A stretch of 64,000 nucleotides of DNA, taken from the NCBI RefSeq assembly GCF_008017535.1, contig NZ_VRUA01000001.1:62001-126000 (forward strand), in the 5' to 3' direction. Position numbers and translations under genes: made by a program. Below, piece after piece: positions 32,810-41,742 of the stretch; the stretch's first letter is position 1, and each line of letters begins with the position of its first letter. The notes beneath the pieces were generated by a model, which was given only the letters and a program-made list of their open reading frames with translations, ran no database searches and was not told the origin of the DNA. The stretch is from Ottowia flava. GTDB lineage: Bacteria; Pseudomonadota; Gammaproteobacteria; Burkholderiales; Burkholderiaceae_C.

Positions 32810-34132
32810 TCAGGCTCCCACGGAATAAGAAGGTTCGAGTTCTTCGGCCCGCTCGACCTTGTCGAGCCAGACGTAGTGCACCGGGTGTTCGCGCCAGTCG
32901 GTGGTCTTTGGAATCACGGCCTGGTAGGCACACACGGCCGCCGGAATGGCGCGCTCGCCGGTGCCGATCGCGGGTTGGCCCTGCTCCACGGCTTTGACGG
33001 CTTCCAGCATCTGCTTGCGGAATTCGACGATCGCGAGGTCGCTGGCGCCCAGGCGCTCGTCCGAGCGGTTGGCGATCGGGCCCATGCTGATCCACATGGC
33101 CACGTCCTGGTTCGGAAAGCCGGTGATGCCGGTGAAGTTGCCGGCCTTCATCGCTTCGCGGTTCTGCCAGAAACGGTTGTCCTCGTTGCGCAGCGGGCGG
33201 TAGCGCTCGTCCAGATCGATGCCGATGGTCTGCCGCAGGAACCGGCGCCAGGTGGCCGTTTCGGGGGTCTTGCTGGCGTGGCCCCAGGCAATGAAATAGA
33301 ACGCCGTGTTCGTGTCGTCCATCGGCACGTTCACGTTGGCCACGTTGTACAGGTTGTTCGGCGGAATCAGCACCGAGTACGGCGCCACGAACACCGTAGA
33401 GCGCACGTAGTCGTGCGTCGCCGCATCCTTGATCGGGCGGCGGATGGCCGCGTAGCGGAAGCCGTAGTCTCCGCGCTGCGCCTGCAGACGCGGCGATTTG
33501 TCGGTCGAGGGGCGCAACCAGTTGTTCTCGGTGGCCTGCGCGCCGTCCACCCGCGCCGGAACCATGTCGGATGAATGCAGGCTGGAAGAATGCGCCGAGT
33601 CGATGGCGCCTTCCAGTATCTGCGCCCAATTGCAGGGCAGCAGCACCTTGGCGACCGACACGCGCGTGTCGGCCGTCGGCGCCCAGGCCGGTGGTGTGAA
33701 CGGCGGCACCGCGTCGGCGGCGCCAAACCAGGCCCAGACGAAGCCGCCCCACTCCTGCACCGGATAGGCCTTGTGCTTGACCTTGTCGACAAAGCCGCTG
33801 CTGGCCGGCTCAGACACCATCTCCAGCACGTTGCCCTGGGTGTCCATCTTCCAGCCGTGGTAGAGGCAGCGCAGGCCGCCCTCTTCGTTGCGGCCGTAGA
33901 CCAACGAGACGCGGCGGTGCGGGCATTTCTCGTCGAGCACGCCCACGGTGCCGTCGGAATCACGAAAGACCACCAGGTCTTCGCCGAAAACGCGCGCCTT
34001 GACGGGCGCACCGTCGGGCTCGGCCACCTCCTCGATCAGGCAGACCGGCGTCCAGTGTTGGCGCATCAACCTGCCCATCGGCGCGTCGCCCTCGACGCGG
34101 CAAAGCAGATCGTTTTCGGCGGCGGTCATCAT
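32810..34132 (-). CDS. pht3: Phthalate 4,5-dioxygenase, Rieske oxygenase subunit
   Basis: This 440-residue Rieske non-haem iron oxygenase has the [2Fe-2S] cluster motif C70-x-H72...C89-x2-H92 (CPHRR, CLYHGWKMD). The mononuclear iron site lies around D178, H181 and H186 (GAIDSAHSSSLHSS). Length and motifs match the single-component (alpha-only) phthalate 4,5-dioxygenase group, which inserts O2 into phthalate to give the cis-4,5-dihydrodiol. Electrons should come from the reductase at 29126. ATG 34132 or the next codon (also ATG) is the start. The decarboxylase gene follows after three bases. The exact aromatic substrate is inferred from the pathway context. Confidence 0.88.
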   Translation of the reverse strand: MMTAAENDLLCRVEGDAPMGRLMRQHWTPVCLIEEVAEPDGAPVKARVFGEDLVVFRDSDGTVGVLDEKCPHRRVSLVYGRNEEGGLRCLYHGWKMDTQGNVLEMVSEPASSGFVDKVKHKAYPVQEWGGFVWAWFGAADAVPPFTPPAWAPTADTRVSVAKVLLPCNWAQILEGAIDSAHSSSLHSSDMVPARVDGAQATENNWLRPSTDKSPRLQAQRGDYGFRYAAIRRPIKDAATHDYVRSTVFVAPYSVLIPPNNLYNVANVNVPMDDTNTAFYFIAWGHASKTPETATWRRFLRQTIGIDLDERYRPLRNEDNRFWQNREAMKAGNFTGITGFPNQDVAMWISMGPIANRSDERLGASDLAIVEFRKQMLEAVKAVEQGQPAIGTGERAIPAAVCAYQAVIPKTTDWREHPVHYVWLDKVERAEELEPSYSVGA

Positions 34133-34186
34133 GGTGTCTGGTCCTTCATCAATGGGTACTCACTTGGTCCGATTATTATTCGAGAC

Positions 34187-34196
34187 CTAAGTATTT
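34187..34196. promoter_or_regulatory. Candidate operator upstream of the phthalate oxygenase gene
   Basis: CTAAGTATTT (AAATACTTAG read with the gene) lies 55 bases upstream of the pht3 start. It repeats the element at 29025-29034 upstream of the reductase gene. The pairing suggests coordinate control of the two divided halves of the pathway. Confidence 0.4.
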
Positions 34197-34284
34197 GCAA
34201 GCAAAATCGCTTGACCCGGTCAATCCTTCAAGCGCGCCTGGGCCCAGGCCGACGCCGCCGCGCCGGCGCAGCGGCCGCCGTTTC

Positions 34285-35442
34285 TTAGTACACCGGCACT
34301 TCCAGCAGCTCGATCGGGTCGCCGTAGCGGCTGGCCAGCTCGACCACCGCCGGGTCGCGCAGCGCGCACAGAAAACCCTTGTCGATCAACAGGTTGTCGC
34401 CCGCGAGCACCGTGCCGTCCAGCGTGATCAGGTCCATGTGCACCGGCGGCTCTTCCCAGTCGGGCATGACGCGGCGGATGTAGTCGCTGGGCTGCGCCAG
34501 ATCGATCCCGAAGTGCAGCGCCCCCGGCGCGTTGGAGCCCGCCGGGTACACCGTGTGGCGCGGCGCCTTGGGGTTGAAGCCGCAACCACCGCCTTCGATC
34601 ATGCGTCCGCCGACCAGCATCTCGCGCAGCACCTTGGCTTCGTCGGACTCGCCTTCCACGCGCGACACGTATTCCCCGTCAAAGTGCACGCCGATGCGCT
34701 CTTCGAACGGTTTGGCAAAGCCGATCGCCCATTGCGGGTACAGCACGCCCGACATCTCGGTGGCCACCGACAAATCGTTGTTGACCGAGTTGTGGTCCCA
34801 CAGGTTCGGCCCGTGCGTGGGCAGGTAGTGCACGTAGGCGCCGTTTTCCTCGGCCGTCATCTTGCCGCGCCAGCGGTTGGTGGCCAGCTGGCGCTGGCGC
34901 ATCTCGGGCGTGAAGTGGATGCGGAAGTCGCTGCCACGCTCGTCGGTGAAGCGCAAATCGAACGCCTCGCCTTCCGGGTAGCGCGCCGCCGTGGCCCGGG
35001 TCAGCTCGCCGATCACGTCCAGCGGGAAGCGCGCCTGCGGCGTCTTGAGCAGGTCCAGGTTGCGGAAGTAGGTGATCTTCACCCAGCGCTGCCCTTGGCG
35101 GCGCAGCTGGATGCACAGCGGGTCGATGATCGAGCAGAACCAGGTCGACACCACGAAGGTGGCGTCTTCCAGCAGCGCGCGGATGCCCTCGGGCACCTCG
35201 GTCACGCGCGTGCTCGGCTCCATGTAAATGCGCGCCGTGGCGCCGCGTGAGCGCACCAGGCCCAGCACGGCTTGGATGACGCGCGGGTCCAGCAGCGGGT
35301 CGGCCAGGAACAGCACGCGGTCGCCCGGGCGAATGGCGAACACCTGGGTGAAGTTGTCCATGGCCTGGAACTGGTCGCGGATGCCCACGATCTGCGGGTC
35401 TTCCGCCGGCGGCAGGCCGACGAAGTTGGTGGCGGGGGTCAT
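34285..35442 (-). CDS. M29 aminopeptidase/NicX-like metalloenzyme, substrate unknown
   Basis: This 385-residue cytoplasmic protein resembles the fold group containing M29 (thermophilic) aminopeptidases and 2,5-dihydroxypyridine 5,6-dioxygenase (NicX). It has an N-terminal domain with IRPGDRVLFLADPLLDPRVI and a C-terminal part with HFGIDLAQPSDYIRR, PVHMDLITLDGTVLAGDN and LLIDKGFL. His, Glu and Asp residues of the C-terminal half could bind a metal. In a phthalate cluster it could be a ring-opening dioxygenase or a hydrolase for a phthalate conjugate; the sequence does not decide. It lies 150 bases upstream of pht3 and ten bases downstream of a Bug receptor gene. Confidence 0.55.
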   Translation of the reverse strand: MTPATNFVGLPPAEDPQIVGIRDQFQAMDNFTQVFAIRPGDRVLFLADPLLDPRVIQAVLGLVRSRGATARIYMEPSTRVTEVPEGIRALLEDATFVVSTWFCSIIDPLCIQLRRQGQRWVKITYFRNLDLLKTPQARFPLDVIGELTRATAARYPEGEAFDLRFTDERGSDFRIHFTPEMRQRQLATNRWRGKMTAEENGAYVHYLPTHGPNLWDHNSVNNDLSVATEMSGVLYPQWAIGFAKPFEERIGVHFDGEYVSRVEGESDEAKVLREMLVGGRMIEGGGCGFNPKAPRHTVYPAGSNAPGALHFGIDLAQPSDYIRRVMPDWEEPPVHMDLITLDGTVLAGDNLLIDKGFLCALRDPAVVELASRYGDPIELLEVPVY

Positions 35443-35452
35443 GGCCGGCTCC

Positions 35453-36436
35453 TCAATCGATGGTGGCGCCGGCCTGCTTCACGGCCTTGCCCCAGCGGTC
35501 GACTTCGGTGGCGACGAAGCTGCGCAGCTCGGCCGGCGTGCTGGGCGACGGCACGGCGCCGCGCGACGCCAACTGGGCCTGCATGTCCGGGTCGGCCAGC
35601 ACCTTGCGGATGGCGGCGTTGACCTTGTCCACCACCTCGGCCGGCGTGCCCTTGGGCGCAAAGATCGCGTCCCACGCACCCACGTCAAAACCGTTGGCGC
35701 CCGCCACGCCGCTTTCGGCGATGGTCGGCACGTTGTCAAAGCCGGGCACGCGCTTGGCCGTCGACACGGCGATGGCCTGCAGCTTGCCGCCCTTGACCTG
35801 CGGCGCGGTGTTGGGCATCACGTCGATCATGGTGTCCACCTGCCCGCCGATCACGTCGGTGATGGCCGGGGCGCCGCCGCGGTAGGGCACGTGCACGATG
35901 TCCACGCCCAGCGCCGACTTCAGCATTTCCCCCGCCATGTGCGACGTGGTGCCGTTGCCGGCCGACGCAAAGGTGTACTTGCCCGGGCTGGCCTTGAACA
36001 GCTTGGTCAGGTCGGCCATGGTCTTCACGTTCATGCTGGGGCGCACCACCACCATGGCGGCGATCGTCGTCAGGCGGCCCACCGGCACGAAATCGTTGGT
36101 CGCAGAAAAGCCCGGCTTGCGGTACAGCGTCTGGTTGATGCCGAAGGTGCCGTTGGTGCCGTACAGCAGCGTGTAGCCGTCGCCCGAGGCGCGCGCGGCG
36201 TTCACGCTGCCCAGGTTGCCGCCGGCGCCGGCCAGGTTTTCCACGACCAGCGGCTGGCCCAGCTCCTGGGCAACGCGGGTCATGACCAGGCGGGCCATGT
36301 TGTCCCCGCCGCCGCCGGGCGGGAACGGCACCACCAGCTTGATCGGTTTTTCGGGCCAGTTGCCCGCAGCCAAGGCAGCGCCAGACAGGCAGGTCAGCAG
36401 CAAGGCGGCAGCAGCCGCACGGCGGTTCAAAGTCAT
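35453..36436 (-). CDS. Bug/TctC-family solute receptor
   Basis: This 327-residue periplasmic receptor has a signal peptide (MTLNRRAAAAALLLTCLSGA, cleaved near LA-AG) and Bug landmarks: WPEKPIKLVVPFPPGGGGDN, NAARASGDGYTLLYG, HMAGEMLKSALGVDIVHVPY and PKGTPAEVVDKVNAAI. ATG 36436 has GGAG about nine bases upstream; the frame extends further but the signal peptide starts here. It is first in a minus-strand group with the M29/NicX-like gene and diverges from a GntR regulator that probably controls it through TTGCATGCATT repeats. Confidence 0.92.
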   Translation of the reverse strand: MTLNRRAAAAALLLTCLSGAALAAGNWPEKPIKLVVPFPPGGGGDNMARLVMTRVAQELGQPLVVENLAGAGGNLGSVNAARASGDGYTLLYGTNGTFGINQTLYRKPGFSATNDFVPVGRLTTIAAMVVVRPSMNVKTMADLTKLFKASPGKYTFASAGNGTTSHMAGEMLKSALGVDIVHVPYRGGAPAITDVIGGQVDTMIDVMPNTAPQVKGGKLQAIAVSTAKRVPGFDNVPTIAESGVAGANGFDVGAWDAIFAPKGTPAEVVDKVNAAIRKVLADPDMQAQLASRGAVPSPSTPAELRSFVATEVDRWGKAVKQAGATID

Positions 36437-36496
36437 CGCAGGTGTCTCCAGGGGTTCCGTGCGCGCCGCACCTCTTGCCGCGCGCATGGCGGTATT

Positions 36497-36507
36497 TTGC
36501 ATGCATT
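36497..36507. promoter_or_regulatory. Candidate GntR operator, half 1
   Basis: TTGCATGCATT, containing the palindrome ATGCAT, lies 61 bases upstream of the Bug receptor start. An identical 11-mer occurs at 36549, with centres 52 bp (about five helical turns) apart. Confidence 0.55.
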
Positions 36508-36548
36508 TTTAGGTATCTAATGATCTGGATCATTTCTTTTTTAAGCGA

Positions 36549-36559
36549 TTGCATGCATT
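36549..36559. promoter_or_regulatory. Candidate GntR operator, half 2
   Basis: This second identical TTGCATGCATT is 32 bases upstream of the GntR gene start at 36591. Its place between the divergent receptor and regulator genes suggests autoregulation and control of the receptor. Confidence 0.55.
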
Positions 36560-36590
36560 GACAGCGGCGCCGGCCGATGACAATGGGGGC

Positions 36591-37283
36591 ATGGGTACCC
36601 CGCAGATTCAAGCCGTGCTGGACGCGCTGCGCCAGCAGATCCTGTCCCGCGCCGTGCAGCCAGGCCAGCGCCTGGTCGAGCTGGACGTCGCCGCGCAGCT
36701 GTCCGTCTCGCGCACGCCGGTGCGCGTGGCGTTCGAGCAGCTGGTGCGCGAGGGCTACCTGGAACAGCTGCCGCGGCGCGGCTTTCGCGTGCGCATGCTG
36801 ACCCCGCGCGACGTGTCCGAGGCGATCGACGTGCGCGGCGTGCTGGAAGGCATGGCCGCGCGCCTGGTGGCCGAGCGCGGCGCCAGCGCGACGCTGCTCG
36901 CCGCCCTGGCCGCCTGCGTGGCCGAAGGGGCCGATTTGCTGGCCGGCGCCGAACGCCGCCTGGGCGACGCCGCCTTCACGCTGGCGCCCTGGGTGCAGCT
37001 GAATGCGCGCTTTCATGGCGAGTTGGTGGCCGCGGCCGACAACGCCGCCCTCGCCTCCGCTCTGGAGCACGTCGCCCGCGCGCCGATGGCCAGCGCCGCC
37101 GCTCTGGCCATCGGCCGCCAGCCGAATGCGCTGGAACTGGCCTTTCTGCAGCGCGCCCAGCAGGACCACGAAGACATCGTCACCGCCCTCAGCGCGCGCG
37201 AGGCCGGGCGCGCCGAAGCGCTGCTGCGCGAACACGCCTACCGCAGCCGGGTCAACAAGCAGCGGCTGATGGCGACGGGCTGA
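36591..37283 (+). CDS. GntR-family transcriptional regulator, FCD subgroup
   Basis: This 230-residue regulator has an N-terminal winged helix (VLDALRQQILSRAVQPGQRL; SVSRTPVRVAFEQLVREGYL; RRGFRVRMLTPRDV) and an all-helical FCD ligand-binding domain with metal-ligand-like Asp/His residues (LNARFHGELVAAADN; QDHEDIVTAL). ATG 36591 follows a GGGGGC purine stretch and gives the usual length; an upstream TTG is less likely. It diverges from the Bug receptor and M29/NicX-like genes and probably represses them until a carboxylate ligand binds. Confidence 0.9.
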   Translation: MGTPQIQAVLDALRQQILSRAVQPGQRLVELDVAAQLSVSRTPVRVAFEQLVREGYLEQLPRRGFRVRMLTPRDVSEAIDVRGVLEGMAARLVAERGASATLLAALAACVAEGADLLAGAERRLGDAAFTLAPWVQLNARFHGELVAAADNAALASALEHVARAPMASAAALAIGRQPNALELAFLQRAQQDHEDIVTALSAREAGRAEALLREHAYRSRVNKQRLMATG

Positions 37284-37384
37284 CCACCAGCGCCGTGCGG
37301 TCGGCGCACGGTGCAAGACACGCGCCGCAGGCAGCGGGACAGCGCCTGGGTGGCGTCAAGCTGACGCACTCTGCGTCAGCATTT

Positions 37385-37440
37385 CAATGCCCAATCGACA
37401 TCCAGCCCTACAACCACCAGCGCAGCCAGCTATCAAAACT
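37385..37440 (-). repeat. Dispersed AGCTG palindromic element, copy J
   Basis: The plus strand reads CAATGCCCAATCGACATCCA, GCCCTACAACCACCAGCGCA, GCCAGCTATCAAAACT. It is a well-preserved reverse copy in a gene-free interval. Confidence 0.88.
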
Positions 37441-37540
37441 GGAGTAAAAAAGCCGCCAACACCAGCCGCATCAGGCCGCCACGGCACCCATCACGCGCCA
37501 AGCAAGTCCACCTTCAGCCGCCCTGGCAGGTTTTTTCATT

Positions 37541-37605
37541 TTCAAGCCATTGGGGCACGCCGATCTACAGTCACCTGCGCAGGCAGCTACTCAAAACCTA
37601 GCAAA
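37541..37605 (-). repeat. Dispersed AGCTG palindromic element, copy K
   Basis: The plus strand reads TTCAAGCCATTGGGGCACGC, CGATCTACAGTCACCTGCGC, AGGCAGCTACTCAAAACCTA, GCAAA. This reverse copy is about 100 bp from copy J. Confidence 0.87.
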
Positions 37606-37676
37606 TGGGCGCCTCTTTCCTCAGCACAGCGTCGCCGCGCCCGGCCCTCGCACCGGCGTCAGGCGCCGGCGGGCCA

Positions 37677-37699
37677 AAGAAAAGCCCGCCTAGGCGGGC
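37677..37699 (-). terminator. Intrinsic terminator of the Pro/Tyr/His-rich protein gene
   Basis: Read on the minus strand, GCCCGCC-TA-GGCGGGC forms a 7-bp stem followed by TTTTCTTT. It lies about 150 bases beyond the stop of the minus-strand gene that ends at 37846, so it is probably that gene's terminator. Confidence 0.75.
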
Positions 37700-37845
37700 G
37701 GGCTAGAAGGGTGGTCACCTTGGAGTTGCTGGCGTCACGGCACTTCGGGCCCCTTACCAGCGGGAAGAAACCGGGCCGAATCTGCGTGTTGCCGATGCAG
37801 CCACGGGGAAGACCTTACTACAGATCGGCCACAACCCTCAGCGGG

Positions 37846-38208
37846 TTAACGCCAGCCGCCGTGGTGGCGGTGGCCATGACCGCGGCCATGGTGGTGCCCA
37901 CGCCCACCGCGGTAGTAACCGGGCGGGCCGTAGTACACCGGCGCCGGGCGATAGTAGCCGCGCGGCGGGCCGTAATAGACTGGCGGCGGGCCGTAGTACA
38001 CCGGGCGCGGGGCGACGTACACCGGCTGTGGTACGTACACCGGCTGTGGGGCCACATAGACCGGCGCGTTGCCCACGCCGACCGAAATGCCGGGGCCGCC
38101 AACGCCCACGTTCCAATACACGTCGCGGGCCTGCGCTATGCCGGCGGCGCCCAGCAAGCCTGCTGCGGCGATCAAACCGCCGGCCACCATGCGTTTCACA
38201 GAAATCAT
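37846..38208 (-). CDS. Exported Pro/Tyr/His-rich low-complexity protein
   Basis: This 120-residue protein has a signal peptide (MISVKRMVAGGLIAAAGLLG, cleaved near AQA-RD), a short Gly/Val stretch (NVGVGGPGISVGVGN) and repeated PVYVAP/PVYYGPP units. It ends in a His/Gly-rich tail (GRGHHHGRGHGHRHHGGWR) that could bind metals. Similar small surface or periplasmic proteins are frequent in Burkholderiales without known function. ATG 38208 has AGGAG seven bases upstream. It is divergent from glnS and has its own terminator. Confidence 0.8.
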   Translation of the reverse strand: MISVKRMVAGGLIAAAGLLGAAGIAQARDVYWNVGVGGPGISVGVGNAPVYVAPQPVYVPQPVYVAPRPVYYGPPPVYYGPPRGYYRPAPVYYGPPGYYRGGRGHHHGRGHGHRHHGGWR

Positions 38209-38480
38209 TGCATTCTCCTGATAAAGCCAGGCGCTTGCGACCTTGGTGGGCCGCACGTCCTCGACACCGATTAAACGGTCGGCACACCCCAAACGACCAC
38301 ATCCCTTCGGTGAAGTACGTATCCAAGCGTAACTAAAATCTTGTAAATCAAGCACTTAGCGCCATAGAGCGGGCACAGTTCACGGTCGCGCCGACGCCAC
38401 ATCCGGGCGCCCGCGCATCGCCGGGCCGGCGCAACGCCCCTGCCCGCCATGCCTGGGCTGGCGCCGCCTAGAATTCCCGC

Positions 38481-40345
<1,865 letters not shown>

Positions 40346-40358
<13 letters not shown>

Positions 40359-40987
40359 AGGGCCAACCCAAGAAGGCGCCGGCCCGCGCCGCTACCGGCG
40401 CCCGCGCCCCGCGCGTCGTCGTCTTTGCCGGCCCCAACGGCGCCGGCAAATCCACCCACGCCGACGCCATCCTCGACGCCCTGGGCATCCCCACCTTCGT
40501 CAACGCCGACTACATCGCCCGCGGCCTGAGCGGCACCCAGACCGACGCGGTGGCCATCGCCGCCGGCCGCATCATGCTGCACCGCCTGCGTGACTTGGCC
40601 GCCGCCCGGCAAGACTTCGCGTTTGAATCCACCCTGTCCAGCCGCAGCTTCGCGCCGTTTCTGGCAGCGTTGAAAACCAGCGGCTACCGCGTCGCCATCT
40701 ATTACTTCACCCTGGACAGCGCCGCCTTGGCCGTGCGCCGCGTCAAACTGCGCGTCAGCCTGGGCGGCCACGATGTGCCGCCCGACGTCGTCAAACGCCG
40801 CTTCGCACGCAGCCGCGCCAACTTTGTTCAGCTGTACGCCCCTTTGGCCGACGAATGGGCCGTCTTCGACAACTCCAGCGGCGACCACGCCCAACTGATC
40901 GCCGAATCCGCCGACAACGCAACGAACGTGTTACAAGAGAAGCCATGGCAAAAGTTTCTATCCGCCGCGAACAGTCCCAAGTCCTGA
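40346..40987 (+). CDS. Zeta-toxin-like P-loop kinase
   Basis: This 213-residue P-loop NTPase has Walker A GPNGAGKST at residues 29-37 and FESTLSSRSF near 90-100, the pattern of zeta-toxin/UDP-GlcNAc-kinase-like proteins. There is a conserved middle segment (GYRVAIYYFTLDSAALAVRRV) and a C-terminal Arg-rich helix (RRFARSRANFVQLYAPLAD). Zeta toxins phosphorylate cell-wall sugar nucleotides; chromosomal relatives can have other kinase roles. It starts with GTG 40346 inside the end of glnS and overlaps the next small gene by 43 bases. No classical epsilon antitoxin lies upstream. Confidence 0.82.
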
Positions 40988-41142
40988 TCCTGCCCGCGCG
41001 CCAGCTGAACGCCGCCCTGCGCAAATCGGCCGAGCGTGCGCATCGCCTGGCCCAGGCGTTTGGCAAGACCGTGCCGGGCACGCCTGCGGCGCAAGCCAAG
41101 AAAGCGGCGGGCGGCAAGCCGTCCAAGTCGGCGGCAGCGTAG
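40945..41142 (+). CDS. Small basic protein coupled to the zeta-like kinase
   Basis: This 65-residue, strongly basic protein (starts MAKVSIRREQSQVLILPARQ, with a Lys/Ala/Gly-rich end) has no family I recognise. ATG 40945 is preceded by a good AAGAGAAG Shine-Dalgarno, and the gene overlaps the kinase gene by 43 bases, so the two are probably translated together. It could be an antitoxin or regulator of the kinase, but only the arrangement suggests this. Confidence 0.6.
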   Translation: MAKVSIRREQSQVLILPARQLNAALRKSAERAHRLAQAFGKTVPGTPAAQAKKAAGGKPSKSAAA

Positions 41143-41185
41143 CGCCATGCAGGCGCGCATGACGCCCACCGGCAAGTCCAATCTG

Positions 41186-41589
41186 CATTGCAGCGGTGCT
41201 TTGCTATCCATTCAGAAGCTGTTCGCGTAAGCGTGGCGCGGGCCAACGTGCCAAAGAACACCAAATTCGGCAAGCCCGACGCCGACAGCGTCGGGTTCAA
41301 AGGCGTTCGCACCTAGGTCGGTGTCAACGACACCTAGGCCACCGAATTCCGCCTGTTCGCCGGAGAGCAGCCCGACGTCGGCAGCCGCGACTTTTTGAGC
41401 GTAATCAACCCGAACAGCCTGAAGGTCGAACATGGCTACGTCGAACCCAACGTGGCCAACGCCCAATCCGACGATCGCTTCGAGTTCGAACGCCACGGCT
41501 ATTTCATTGTGGACCGGTACGACCACGTGCCAAGGTCACGCGGCTGCTTAACCGCGTCACGGGGTTGACGGATTCGGCAGGGGAAATAC
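41186..41589 (+). pseudogene. Decayed duplicate of the glnS 3' end
   Basis: This stretch aligns with the last ~400 bases of glnS, beginning near the element-like segment. In the glnS frame it reads ATEFRLF, then RDFLSVINPNSL, HGYVEPNVANAQ and FEFERHGYFIVDRYDH, matching intact EFRLYDRLF, RDFLSVINPNSL, QGYVEPSLANAQ and FQFERHGYFVADRHDH. It has two in-frame TAG codons (41314 and 41335), a 12-base deletion and a late frameshift, so it is not functional. It lies just downstream of the zeta-like gene pair, as if that module had been inserted at the glnS 3' end. Confidence 0.85.
41201..41245 (+). repeat. Dispersed AGCTG element, degenerate copy M
   Basis: TTGCTATCCATTCAGAAGCT, GTTCGCGTAAGCGTGGCGCG, GGCCA resembles a forward family copy. 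It corresponds to copy L of the intact glnS gene, so it belongs to the duplicated segment. Confidence 0.5.
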
Positions 41590-41742
41590 GGCAGCTTCCC
41601 CATCAGGTTGATCTGATGGCGGCTGGAGACTCGCCTCGCCATCGCTCCGGTGAGCAATCAGCGAATCGACGCATTCCCAAACTTCGTCCACTCGCACAAC
41701 ACAAACGACGGAGCGCTATGCCTGATTCTTTCTCACGTAAAT
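41590..41742. other. Short gene-free junction
   Basis: About 150 bases lie between the glnS remnant and the DUF262 gene. No gene is visible, but the base composition shifts toward A/T here, marking the edge of the foreign-looking block. Confidence 0.4.

Larger units (their letters stand above)
37284..37683. other. Non-coding interval with two repeat elements
   Basis: I see no credible gene here. It holds two reverse-orientation palindromic elements (37385-37440 and 37541-37605) about 100 bp apart, on a stretch with more A/T than the neighbours, and it ends at a terminator. It may be a landing area for the element. Confidence 0.6.

Noticed and set aside
31779..33752. A 657-codon minus-strand frame overlapping pht5 and pht3
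   Set aside because: It is out of frame with both, Arg/Gly-rich, and destroyed by comparison with the intact Rieske and decarboxylase motifs in the neighbouring frame.
37385..37605. Copies J and K as an inverted-repeat-bounded mobile element
   Set aside because: Both are in the same orientation, there is no gene between them and no target-site duplication is obvious.
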